A stretch of 64,000 nt of DNA from contig NZ_JARUKY010000015.1 in the NCBI RefSeq assembly GCF_029688925.1, forward strand, positions 50,399 to 114,398, given 5' to 3'. The notes under the pieces are model-generated. The model had not been told where the DNA came from and ran no database searches. It saw only the letters and a program-made list of their open reading frames with translations. Source of the stretch: Evansella sp. AB-P1 (GTDB taxonomy: Bacteria; Bacillota; Bacilli; Bacillales; Salisediminibacteriaceae). Each line of letters opens with the position of its first letter. The first letter of the stretch is position 1. The position numbers and the translations under genes were made by a program. Shown one piece after another: positions 47,102 through 55,416 of the stretch.

Positions 47102-48274
47102 CTAGGCTGCTTCTTTCTCTGGAATTTCACTTTTCTCATTTTTTCTAATTAACATCGCAGCAATTAAAGCAGTAATTGGAATGGATAAAATCAATCCGAT
47201 ACTTCCAGCCACAGTTCTTAGGATTTCTACCGCTAAAAATTCCATATGAATTAATTCCGACATAGGACTTTCAAAACCATAAAGAACTAATAGAATAGGA
47301 AGAGCAGCACCAACATAAGCCAATATTAATGTATTTGCCATTGTCCCCATAATATCTCTTCCAACATTCATTCCTGATGTAAATAGCTGCTTCTTTTTAA
47401 TTAATTTATCCGTCTTCCAAACCTCATCCATAGACGATGCAATGGAAATAGCTACATCCATTACAGCTCCCAAAGCTCCAATTATTATGCCAGCTAAAAG
47501 AATACCTTGAAAATCAAATTGAATATCCTGTGAAGTAGTAATGTAGAGCATCCTTTCCTCTTCACCGTGAAGGCCTGATAAATTCAGAACTTTTGAGAAA
47601 ATGATGGAAATAACTGCAGCTGAAATTAGACCACCAATTGTACCTGTGATTGCTGCAAGAGTTTTTCTTGAAAAACCACTAATAATGACAAAAGTAGCTA
47701 CAGTAACAATGGTCCCTGTAATAATAGCTAAAACAACTGGATTATAGCCAGCAAATAGATAAGGTACCATAAATTGAAAAATAATCCATAACGTTAACCC
47801 TAGCGTCAAAATTGATCGAACACCTTGTTTTTTACCAAATAGTAAAAGCAATGCGATTAGAAGCCCTATAAGTAAATAGCTTGGGAAGTCTCTTGTATAG
47901 TCAACAATATCAGCACTAAAAACATTCCCATCCATCAAATTCAATTGGATAATGATTGTATCATTCTCTTTTACCCAAAGATCTCCATCTCCAGGGTAAT
48001 TATAGCTTTCTGCAATGATCGTTTCCCCTTCGTAATCTCCAGAAAGGACCTCCACTATAGCTCGCTGATATGACATTTCCATACCAGTAAAATCATCCGT
48101 TCCTTCATTTTCTTCTATTATTTCTACAACTTTTCCCTTCGTTCTTAATGTCTCAAAAGTACTCTGATTTGTATGTTGAAAAGTATCATAGTTACTAGCG
48201 GAGAAACCTTCAATTTGTGGTGCTCCTACAAAAAATAGTGAAATGAACAATAATACAGAAAAAACTATTTTCAT
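47102..48274 (-). CDS. YibE/F family membrane protein
   Basis: 390 aa. A cleavable-looking N-terminal signal (MKIVFSVLLFISLFFVGAP) precedes an extracellular beta-rich region (~30-130: KGKVVEIIEENEG, then IVEVLSGDYEGETI), followed by about eight membrane segments with GALGAVMDVAISIASSMDE near 270, the family's best-conserved stretch. The family is widespread in Firmicutes and of unknown transport function. It is divergent from the M23 peptidase gene. Confidence 0.87.
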   Translation of the reverse strand: MKIVFSVLLFISLFFVGAPQIEGFSASNYDTFQHTNQSTFETLRTKGKVVEIIEENEGTDDFTGMEMSYQRAIVEVLSGDYEGETIIAESYNYPGDGDLWVKENDTIIIQLNLMDGNVFSADIVDYTRDFPSYLLIGLLIALLLLFGKKQGVRSILTLGLTLWIIFQFMVPYLFAGYNPVVLAIITGTIVTVATFVIISGFSRKTLAAITGTIGGLISAAVISIIFSKVLNLSGLHGEEERMLYITTSQDIQFDFQGILLAGIIIGALGAVMDVAISIASSMDEVWKTDKLIKKKQLFTSGMNVGRDIMGTMANTLILAYVGAALPILLVLYGFESPMSELIHMEFLAVEILRTVAGSIGLILSIPITALIAAMLIRKNEKSEIPEKEAA

Positions 48275-48482
48275 ATACAGACTTCCTTTACTTTGAAATT
48301 AACTTACGTGATTTTACTAAACTTCATTACTATCACATGAAATTGTTAAGTTTCTATGAAGTAACTATCTTTTAATATATTTAATAGATTTGTTACATGA
48401 TTGTTCTTAAAACTTCATCTTTTCTTCATAAATTCTCCCTATTGTTTTTAAAAGAGAAACACTTTTGAATGGAGGTATGTAA

Positions 48483-49943
48483 GTGGCTATACTTACTAAT
48501 AAAAAATCAGGTAGATTTAATATTTTAAAGCATATAGTACCTTTGCCCTTGTTACTCTTAGGGTTATTATTTTTTCCTACAAAGTCCTTCACCGAAAGTG
48601 ATGCACAAGGATTTATCATCGATTCTGTTTATCATTTGTATAGTGATGATGAGCACATTGGTGTATTCTTTGATAAAAATGAAGTAGAGCAGTTTTTCAA
48701 TGAATTATTAGAAAAGAATGAACAAGTGTATTCCACAATTGATTTAACCTTTGACAATAATCTGCGTTGGGTGGAGGAAAGAGTTTTTCGTTCCATAAGC
48801 GATCCTCCCCCTGAAAATGATATAAATAAAAGTATTGTAGAAGATCATTTCCAAATTGTAACGGAAGCAAAAGCGGTTCAAATAAAGAATAAGGTGATTG
48901 GCTATATTCCCATAGACACAGATACAGACAAAATAGTAGATGAGCTTATAGAAGAATTTATTGACGTAGATGACAATATGATGGAAGAGGAAATAGAAAA
49001 TTTAGAAGAGGTTCTATCAGTAGGAGAATCATTTATTCAAGATATAACCATTGAACCATCTATTGATTTCAAAAAAACAACTGTCTCGCCTAAAAAAGTC
49101 ACCTCCTTTAGAGAAATCGAAAAAGAAATTTTTATTGGAGGTGAAGTGTTAGATACATATGAAGTGCAAGCAGGAGACGTACTAGGGAAAATAGCAAAGA
49201 AATATAATATGACAATAGAGGAATTACTAGAAATAAATCCTACTATCCATAGTGAGGAGCAGCTACAAATAGGCACCGAACTAACGATTGAGACAAATGA
49301 ACCTTTAATAGAAGTAATCATTACTAGATTTTTAAAAGAAGAAGAGGCAATGGAATATAACACGATTGTAGAAAAGGATTCATCCTTATGGAAAGGGGAG
49401 ACTTACACAAAGCAAGAGGGAAATCAAGGTCGTAAAGAAGTGGTATACAAAATGATTACTACTAATAATAAAATCGAAGAGAAAGAAGTAATCCAAGAAA
49501 CAATAGTGAAAGAAAAAACGGATAAAATCGTTGTAGAAGGTACAAAAGAGGTCCCTTCTCGAGGTACTGGTAACTTTACCTGGCCCACAAATGGTGGAGT
49601 TATTACAACGTATCAAGGAATGCGGTGGGGAAGCTTTCATAAAGGAATTGACATTGCTCGCCCTAATGATTACTCCATTTTAGCTGCAGATAATGGGACC
49701 GTTACTTTTGTAGGTTGGATTAATGGATATGGAAATACGATAGCAATTAATCATAATAATGGATATCGAACACAATATGCTCATTTAGCTTCAATGAACG
49801 TTCAAGTTGGAGATGTGGTTAGTCAAGGAAGCAAAATTGGTGTAATGGGATCAACCGGTATTTCTACTGGGATACACCTTGATTTCGAAGTTTATTATAA
49901 CGGTAATCTTTTAAATCCGATGGATGTGTTACCTAGTAGATAA
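48483..49943 (+). CDS. M23 peptidase with LysM and G5 domains; altered zinc motif
   Basis: 486 aa. One membrane segment (~20-37), an extracellular N-terminal region, LysM (YEVQAGDVLGKIAKKYNMTI, ~224-243), G5 (~270-355) and a C-terminal LytM-type domain. Zinc motif 1 is present (FHKGIDIA), as is the central His of YAHLAS, but the usual HLHFE near the end reads GIHLDFEVY, so one expected His ligand is Asp. It may be inactive, a regulator, or use Asp as ligand. The GTG start follows GGAGG. Confidence 0.88.
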   Translation: MAILTNKKSGRFNILKHIVPLPLLLLGLLFFPTKSFTESDAQGFIIDSVYHLYSDDEHIGVFFDKNEVEQFFNELLEKNEQVYSTIDLTFDNNLRWVEERVFRSISDPPPENDINKSIVEDHFQIVTEAKAVQIKNKVIGYIPIDTDTDKIVDELIEEFIDVDDNMMEEEIENLEEVLSVGESFIQDITIEPSIDFKKTTVSPKKVTSFREIEKEIFIGGEVLDTYEVQAGDVLGKIAKKYNMTIEELLEINPTIHSEEQLQIGTELTIETNEPLIEVIITRFLKEEEAMEYNTIVEKDSSLWKGETYTKQEGNQGRKEVVYKMITTNNKIEEKEVIQETIVKEKTDKIVVEGTKEVPSRGTGNFTWPTNGGVITTYQGMRWGSFHKGIDIARPNDYSILAADNGTVTFVGWINGYGNTIAINHNNGYRTQYAHLASMNVQVGDVVSQGSKIGVMGSTGISTGIHLDFEVYYNGNLLNPMDVLPSR

Positions 49944-50031
49944 AATTTTTACGAACATTTTTATTTTCTTCATACCATCTTCATATGTAGTGGGTAAAAT
50001 TAAATTTATAATAAGGAAAGGAGATGGTTTT

Positions 50032-50295
50032 ATGAAGAAAAAACTTATTGCTTTTTCTGTAGCAGTTCTTGTTCTAAGTGTTGGAACCGTCGGCTTTGCA
50101 GCATCTAATTCTGAAGAGGGAAAAACATTCAATTTTTCAGATATGCTGCCATTTATGGAAAAAATGCATCCGGAGGCAGATGAGGAGCAGTTAGAAGAAA
50201 TGTATAATAACTGTCATGGTGATGGAGGCATGATGAGCAGTAACAGCAACGGTGGTATGATGAACAGTAATATGATGAATCAAAATGGTAAGTAA
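50032..50295 (+). CDS. Small secreted Met/Asn-rich protein
   Basis: 87 aa. A clear signal peptide (MKKKLIAFSVAVLVLSVGTV, cleavage after GFA) leads to a short acidic helix and a tail NNCHGDGGMMSSNSNGGMMN, rich in Met with one Cys-His. The tail could bind copper or another soft metal; that is inference. The ATG follows AAAGGAG, 36 codons inside the longer frame. It lies 88 bp behind the M23 gene and has its own terminator. Confidence 0.72.
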   Translation: MKKKLIAFSVAVLVLSVGTVGFAASNSEEGKTFNFSDMLPFMEKMHPEADEEQLEEMYNNCHGDGGMMSSNSNGGMMNSNMMNQNGK

Positions 50296-50323
50296 AATTC
50301 TCTCACTTATTAAATTCTAAAGT

Positions 50324-50361
50324 AAAGGAATCGAAGACATTAGTCCTCGATTCCTTTTTTT
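50324..50361 (+). terminator. Rho-independent terminator of the small secreted protein gene
   Basis: AAAGGAATCGA ... TCGATTCCTTT stem followed by TTTT. Confidence 0.85.
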
Positions 50362-50415
50362 ATTAGTAAGTATTTTCTCAATAAAGTTATTCGATTAATG
50401 ATGAGATTATTTAAT

Positions 50416-50820
50416 TCACGGTAAAAGATATTCATCAACATTGGCTCTCCTACTTTTTTCATCTATAAGTAACGTTATTTTTTCTAGGAGTTTCATGGGG
50501 TCAAATGGCTTTACAATATAATCATCTGCACCAAGCTTTAACCCTTCTATTGTTCTTTCTGTATCTCCTATTACAGACATTAGAATAATGGGAACTTGCC
50601 TCTTAGTATGACTCCTAATTGTTTTTAATAGTTCATACCCTTCTGATCCTGGCATAATAATATCTAAGATAACAAGATGATATTGATTGAAAGTGATTTT
50701 ATCAATCGCTTCTTTTCCATTCGTAGCTACATCAACAATGTAAGGGGTAGTCATCAAACAAATAGAGAGTAACATCCTCATTTCCCTCTCATCATCAACA
50801 ATTAATATTCGTTTTGTCAT
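50416..50820 (-). CDS. Stand-alone receiver-domain response regulator
   Basis: 134 aa, the size of a single receiver with no output domain. Acidic pair in LIVDDEREM (~10), phospho-Asp in HLVILDIIMPGSEG (~53), the Thr position is Ser in LMSVIGD, and Lys in DDYIVKPFDP (~103). The match to OmpR-type receivers is strong, so it may be a truncated OmpR protein or a Spo0F-like relay. No kinase adjacent. The start is the ATG behind GGGGAG. Confidence 0.85.
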   Translation of the reverse strand: MTKRILIVDDEREMRMLLSICLMTTPYIVDVATNGKEAIDKITFNQYHLVILDIIMPGSEGYELLKTIRSHTKRQVPIILMSVIGDTERTIEGLKLGADDYIVKPFDPMKLLEKITLLIDEKSRRANVDEYLLP

Positions 50821-50890
50821 TTCACTCCCCAACTCACTTTCCAATGCCTCAAAATAAATAATAACGTGTCAATCTTTTTTACTAGATCTC

Positions 50891-51112
50891 TCATGCAAGA
50901 AACACTTGCACCATGGGGGGATGAAAATATTCTCCCAAAGGTGGTTCATTCGTTACAGGCAGGCGCTTTCACCACAGGCATAAGTGTGACATCTGTTCAT
51001 GCTTCACAATGTCTTCTTTACCGTGGGGCACGAAGTGGGGTGTAGCGAATGTTTAACCTGCCCTTTATTTGCTAATACAATTAAGTTTGATAACATCTAT
51101 TTTCAGGGTAAA
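50891..51112 (+). repeat. Intergenic modular repeat, type I-like cargo
   Basis: Starts in a box (CATGCAAG-aaaca-CTTGCACCATGGG, then GATGAAAATA), with the cargo TTTCACCACAGGCATAAGTG and TGTTCATGCTTCACAATGTC matching 1310-1360, and closes with TCTATTTTCAGGGTAAAC. The end coincides with the sortase stop codon. Confidence 0.72.
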
Positions 51113-51700
51113 CTAGACTTCAATCGGTTTCGCATTAATAATATATCGTTCTGGTGCATCACCAATATATCGAAACGGATAGCATGTAGAAACAGTTAAT
51201 ACTTCATCATCTATCTCGTAATCAATAACTGTCCGATCATCCTTATCCACAATAAATGTCTCCTCTATAACGTATTGGAAAGTACCATAGCTCATCTTCA
51301 CTTCAATTATGTCTCCTACTTGTAGTTCTCCTAGGTTGCGAAAAACTGTATCTCTATGCCCGGATAATAAAATTTGTTTCTCTTCTCCAGGAAATCCAGT
51401 TCCAATAAAATGACCCACACCACTTTTTAATTCTTCCTCATCAGTGCCTTCTACAATAGGGTACTCCTCATCCAATGTAGGCATTGCAAATATTCCAATA
51501 ATATCTCCTCGTTCCGGTTCAATGATTGAGGATAAACCATCCTCTAAATTGCCCCTTTCCCTACTTTCAGCATAGACAATATTCTGAGCTTCTTTCATCG
51601 CACTATTTTTTTCTGCATTCATCTCATAAAATTGATACCCACCAACACCTAAAAAGTAAATGCTTGCTAAAATCAAAGTAATACCAATCCACTTACCCAA
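51113..51700 (-). CDS. Class D sortase
   Basis: 195-aa membrane-anchored transpeptidase that joins LPxTG-type proteins to the wall. One N-terminal membrane segment (~5-24); catalytic His115 in LLSGHRDTVF, Cys173 in STCYPF, Arg185 in APERYII. The single anchor at the N-terminus and the size fit class D (YhcS-like). No substrate protein is adjacent. The stop codon directly meets the end of a repeat module. Confidence 0.92.
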   Translation of the reverse strand: MGKWIGITLILASIYFLGVGGYQFYEMNAEKNSAMKEAQNIVYAESRERGNLEDGLSSIIEPERGDIIGIFAMPTLDEEYPIVEGTDEEELKSGVGHFIGTGFPGEEKQILLSGHRDTVFRNLGELQVGDIIEVKMSYGTFQYVIEETFIVDKDDRTVIDYEIDDEVLTVSTCYPFRYIGDAPERYIINAKPIEV

Positions 51701-52028
51701 CGAATAGTCCCTCCTTCAACATGTTTTTTAGCTGTATTCATAATAGGTTCTTACATTATATAGTTTCACTTGAATCATATCAGCTAAATATAGAGTTTTT
51801 ATGAAGTACTATATAATGTCACATTTCAATGTTTCACTCCTACAGCTAATGCAATAGGATTCTAAAGTGCTAATGCGTTTAGCCCTTTTCTGTTGTAGTT
51901 TAATAATAAAAAAGCTATTACCTTTAAAGAGAAATTCTCTTCTAGGTAATAGCTTTTTTCAACATTATTAAAATATTTTTTTCCGAAAATTCAGTATCTT
52001 CCTTTTTTCTTATGCCTCTGTATCCCTA
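51701..52028. other. Gene-free spacer
   Basis: AT-rich. Apart from the hairpin at 51908-51959 no gene, RNA or repeat was seen; the sortase promoter should be near 51720-51780. Confidence 0.4.
51908..51959 (-). terminator. Rho-independent terminator downstream of ytbE
   Basis: AAAAAAGCTATTACCT pairs with AGGTAATAGCTTTTTT, with an inner AAGAGAA/TTCTCTT stem. T-rich on both strands. Confidence 0.82.
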
Positions 52029-52868
52029 TTAATATACATTAAACTCATCTGGGTTCCTACCTACTCGTTTATCTTCATTAAGACCGTTTATTTTTTCCAT
52101 ATCCTCTGCACTAAGCTCAAAATCAAAGATATTAGCATTTTCTTTTATTCGATGAGGCTTTACAGACTTAGGAATAGTAACAACTTCTTTTTGAAGGTCC
52201 CAACGCAAAATAATTTGAGCAGTAGATTTGTTATACTTGTTAGCAATTTCTTCTAAAGTTGGGTTATCCAATAACTGCCCTTGCATAAGTGGAGACCATG
52301 CTTCAAGCTGAATGTTATGCTTTTTACAAAACTCATGTAGTTCTCCTTGCGTAAGTCGAGGATGGTACTCTACCTGATTTACCATAGGAACAATGTCACA
52401 CTCAGCCATAATATCCTCTAGGTGGTGAATCTGAAAGTTACTTACTCCTATTGCACGAATACGACCATCCTTATAAAGCTTTTCAAAAGCCTTCCAAGTT
52501 TCTACGTATTTTCCTAATTCAGGTGTTGGCCAATGAATTAAATATAAATCTAAGTAGTCTAATCCTAATTTCTCCATCGTTTCATCGAAAGCTGCTAAGG
52601 TTTCATCATAGCCTTGGTTTGAATTCCATAGCTTTGATGTAATAAATAACTCTTCACGAGGGACATTAGCCTCAGCTATTCCTTTACCAACCCCTTCTTC
52701 GTTTCGATAAATTGCTGCAGTATCAATGCTTCGATAGCCAGCTTCAATGGCCGTCTTAACAGAATTTACAACTTCTTCTCCATCTTCAACCTTAAATACG
52801 CCTAGTCCAAACCATGGCATCTTTACACCATTATGTAATGTCGTTGTACTTTGTAAGCTTTTTACCAT
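52029..52868 (-). CDS. ytbE: Aldo/keto reductase, YtbE type
   Basis: 279-aa NAD(P)H-dependent reductase close to B. subtilis YtbE. Tetrad: Asp and Tyr in [15 protein letters not shown], Lys in [10 protein letters not shown], His in YLIHWPTP. It is preceded by a sigma-A promoter and, divergently, by an HxlR regulator, the same partnership as ytbE with ytcD in B. subtilis, although no ytbD (MFS) is present here. The likely role is reduction of reactive carbonyls; the inducer is unknown. The ATG 22 codons into the longer frame is used because GAGGGAG precedes it. Confidence 0.9.
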   Translation of the reverse strand: MVKSLQSTTTLHNGVKMPWFGLGVFKVEDGEEVVNSVKTAIEAGYRSIDTAAIYRNEEGVGKGIAEANVPREELFITSKLWNSNQGYDETLAAFDETMEKLGLDYLDLYLIHWPTPELGKYVETWKAFEKLYKDGRIRAIGVSNFQIHHLEDIMAECDIVPMVNQVEYHPRLTQGELHEFCKKHNIQLEAWSPLMQGQLLDNPTLEEIANKYNKSTAQIILRWDLQKEVVTIPKSVKPHRIKENANIFDFELSAEDMEKINGLNEDKRVGRNPDEFNVY

Positions 52869-52912
52869 TCTGTTCAGCTCCCTCATTATGTTAAAGTCTG
52901 ATACTATACAAA

Positions 52913-52941
52913 AGTATAAATTGTCTTCTATCATATAACAA
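52913..52941 (-). promoter_or_regulatory. Promoter of ytbE
   Basis: TTGTTA and TATACT on the minus strand, 17-nt spacer; the flanking 60 nt are largely shared with the first paralogue. Confidence 0.78.
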
Positions 52942-53035
52942 CTACTGAAATATTTTTGCTATAATAAAAAAGGAGTTATTTACTATAGTTTTTGTAGTAA
53001 CTATATCGTATCAATTATAAGGAGGGGAAATAGAA

Positions 53036-53350
53036 ATGGAAACAAAAGAACTACATATTGAATGCTCCATTGAAAAAGCACTAAGTGCTATTGGTGGAAA
53101 ATGGTCTTTCCTAGTTTTAAGGGAGCTTTTTAATGGTACGAAGCGCTTTGGAGAATTACAAAAAAACATTCAGAAAATCAGTCCGAAGGCTTTAACAGAT
53201 ACATTGAGAAATTTAGAGGAACAACAAATTGTGACACGGACCGTATATCCTACCGTTCCCGTAACTGTAGAATATTCACTTACAGAAAAAGGGCATGCCT
53301 TAAGACAAATACTCAAGGAAATGAAAAAATGGGGATCAGAATGGGCGTAA
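53036..53350 (+). CDS. HxlR-family regulator (YtcD-like)
   Basis: 104-aa winged-helix activator/repressor: CSIEKALSAIGGKWSFLVLR at the start, FGELQKNIQKISPKALTDTL as the recognition region, then the wing RTVYPTVPVTVEYSLTEKG. The conserved Cys near residue 10 is that of the HxlR/YodB thiol-sensing group and may detect electrophiles; this fits control of a carbonyl-reducing enzyme. Divergent from ytbE with overlapping regulatory region. Ribosome site AAGGAGGGG. Confidence 0.88.
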   Translation: METKELHIECSIEKALSAIGGKWSFLVLRELFNGTKRFGELQKNIQKISPKALTDTLRNLEEQQIVTRTVYPTVPVTVEYSLTEKGHALRQILKEMKKWGSEWA

Positions 53351-53408
53351 CTTCTTTTTATTAAAATTGGATAACTTCTATTAATTAGAGTCTTTTCGTT
53401 GATGAAAC

Positions 53409-53442
53409 AACAAAACCTAGCAGAAATTTGCTAGGTTTTGTT
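53409..53442 (+). terminator. Rho-independent terminator of hxlR
   Basis: AACAAAACCTAGCA / TGCTAGGTTTTGTT perfect stem with a 6-nt loop. Confidence 0.88.
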
Positions 53443-53505
53443 CATTACAGTAGACATCTTATGTTACATACAAGAATTTCACTGGTTTTCATTTTGACTT
53501 ATTAT

Positions 53506-53553
53506 GATTTCCCCATGGTGAAATTTCCACTTTCATTGGAGGACTACCCTTCT
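53506..53553 (-). repeat. Solitary box of the modular repeat family
   Basis: The complement reads GGGTAGTCCTCCAATGAAAG, TGGAAA, then TTTCACCATGGGGAAATC. Its hairpin is TGAAA/TTTCA where other copies have TGCAA/TTGCA: a compensated change. It abuts the stop codon of the next gene. Confidence 0.72.
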
Positions 53554-53554
53554 A

Positions 53555-55414
53555 CTATGAACGTAGGAAAAACAAGTCTAACAATTTAGCCCAAAAGCCC
53601 TTTTCTTCCTCTTCTTCTGTGGATTCTTTTTTATCTGAATCAATCTGAATCTTTTCTGTTTTAATTACAAACTGCACTGTGTTTATTTTATCGTTATTGT
53701 CTGATACAAAAGATACAGGATCAAAATCAGATCTATCAAATTCTGCAATCATTTTATCTATTTCCTCACGCATTTGGTCAGGCATATCAGACGTAGCTTC
53801 ATATAACTTATCCGTTCCATCACCAAGCTCCCCGACTCCTGATTCAAGTTCACTTGTTCCATCTGCTAACTCCACAATGCCAGTATGGATATGACGATAG
53901 GACCTTGCTAACTCAGAAACTCCGTCAGTATAGCTAATTAGACCTGAGTGAAACTCTTCATAACCAGAGGAGAACTCATTTAAACCTTCCTCTAATTCCT
54001 CAAGATAATTCATATTATCCATTTCTTCCAAGGCAGTAGCCATTTCACTTGCAATAGTATCTAACGACTCACTCCACTCTCTTACAACATTACTAATATC
54101 GGAAAAGGAAACTTCAATACTGTCAAACCTTTCGCTGGCCTCTCTATAGGCTTCTAATGCTGTTACACTAGCTTCGTGCGTCTCAAGTAAACGATCAATT
54201 AGTTCTCTATCTACTCCACTTTCATACAATTCCTCTATTTCTTCATCAGAAATAGAATATTCTGGGATGTTCTCCATGGCACGATCTAATTCGTCATATG
54301 CCTCTGAATAGTTCGTTTCTAAGTTATCTAGCTCGTCAGCAATCCTTTGAAGGGTTTTTGCTAACTCTTTGAGCTCCTCTGGGAGTTGCTCTAATTCATC
54401 CACATCTATTTCTGGAATATTTATTTCTCCAAGACCTTCGCTTACAGAACTACTAATTAGCTGAATCATTTCATTAATTTGAGCAGACCCATCAATCAAC
54501 TCTGAGGAAGCACCACTTACTTCGTTCATTCCATCATTGTATTGAGCCGAACCGTCCCGTAAGCTTCTCACACCTTTATTTAAATCAGTCACACCAGATT
54601 TTAGTTCCGAAACACCATCATTAATTTCTCGTATTGCATCTGCTAACGTTTTAATATCATCTGTCATCCCATTAACATCTACATCGATTGCCATTGAAGA
54701 TGGTATACCTGCTATTTCAATGGCATCCATTTCAAATTCAGTTACATCTGCTGCAAAACGAAGGACTTCCTCTTGCTCAGGCATGACTGTAAAATTGATC
54801 TGCTGTTTTTTCCCCGCATTTGCAATGGTTGCATCTGGGGCTTCCACATTTCTCATAACCTCTGATGGAATGGTAAGTGATATTTGAAGCAAATAATGCT
54901 CAAAAAATGTCTTATCCACATCTTCGTTTGCAGAGGTTTTGATCATTATTTGTAGCCGACCATCTTTACCAGATAACTTCTCAGGTTCTATCTCTTTTCC
55001 ATCTAAAAAGTAGGAAATAGTAAAGTCCCACGGCAATTGTTCATCTGTCATATTTCCTTGATAATAAAATTTACCTGTTGGAGCCTGAAGAATAACTTTG
55101 TTATCTATCACTTCTATTTCAGATAAATCGGTTAGATTTGTTACAGCGTTATATTTTCCATAATCAACTATCGTACCTGCTTTCGTTACATCTAATATAT
55201 TTACTACATAGATCTCTTGTTGTTCTCCTGTAGCACTCATTGTGGCATATACTACTTCATCCTTCGATTCAAATTCCCCGTCTGTATCGATCAGTGCTTC
55301 CTCTTCTTCCGTAATTCCGTCTGTATTTTCGTTATTCGATGTTGCATGGACAAGAAATGAAGGGAAGAAAAGTAAAATCGCCATGGAAACAAGAAGTAAT
55401 CGTTTTTTTCTCAT
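53555..55414 (-). CDS. Secreted heptad-repeat protein (YhgE/Pip-like region)
   Basis: 619 aa. Signal peptide (LLLVSMAILLFFPSFLVHA), a beta-rich N-terminal domain (~50-250), then long coiled-coil regions with x-x-x-Leu-x-x-Gly heptads (VSELKSGVTDLNKGVRSLRD, later ELADGTSELESGVGELGDGT) as in YhgE/Pip proteins. Unlike YhgE it has no multi-helix C-terminus, only a short hydrophobic end (GFWAKLLDLFFLRS). It starts 2 nt after the MMPL gene, so the two are coupled; it is probably an extracellular partner of that transporter. Confidence 0.75.
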   Translation of the reverse strand: MRKKRLLLVSMAILLFFPSFLVHATSNNENTDGITEEEEALIDTDGEFESKDEVVYATMSATGEQQEIYVVNILDVTKAGTIVDYGKYNAVTNLTDLSEIEVIDNKVILQAPTGKFYYQGNMTDEQLPWDFTISYFLDGKEIEPEKLSGKDGRLQIMIKTSANEDVDKTFFEHYLLQISLTIPSEVMRNVEAPDATIANAGKKQQINFTVMPEQEEVLRFAADVTEFEMDAIEIAGIPSSMAIDVDVNGMTDDIKTLADAIREINDGVSELKSGVTDLNKGVRSLRDGSAQYNDGMNEVSGASSELIDGSAQINEMIQLISSSVSEGLGEINIPEIDVDELEQLPEELKELAKTLQRIADELDNLETNYSEAYDELDRAMENIPEYSISDEEIEELYESGVDRELIDRLLETHEASVTALEAYREASERFDSIEVSFSDISNVVREWSESLDTIASEMATALEEMDNMNYLEELEEGLNEFSSGYEEFHSGLISYTDGVSELARSYRHIHTGIVELADGTSELESGVGELGDGTDKLYEATSDMPDQMREEIDKMIAEFDRSDFDPVSFVSDNNDKINTVQFVIKTEKIQIDSDKKESTEEEEEKGFWAKLLDLFFLRS

Positions 55415-55416
55415 GA

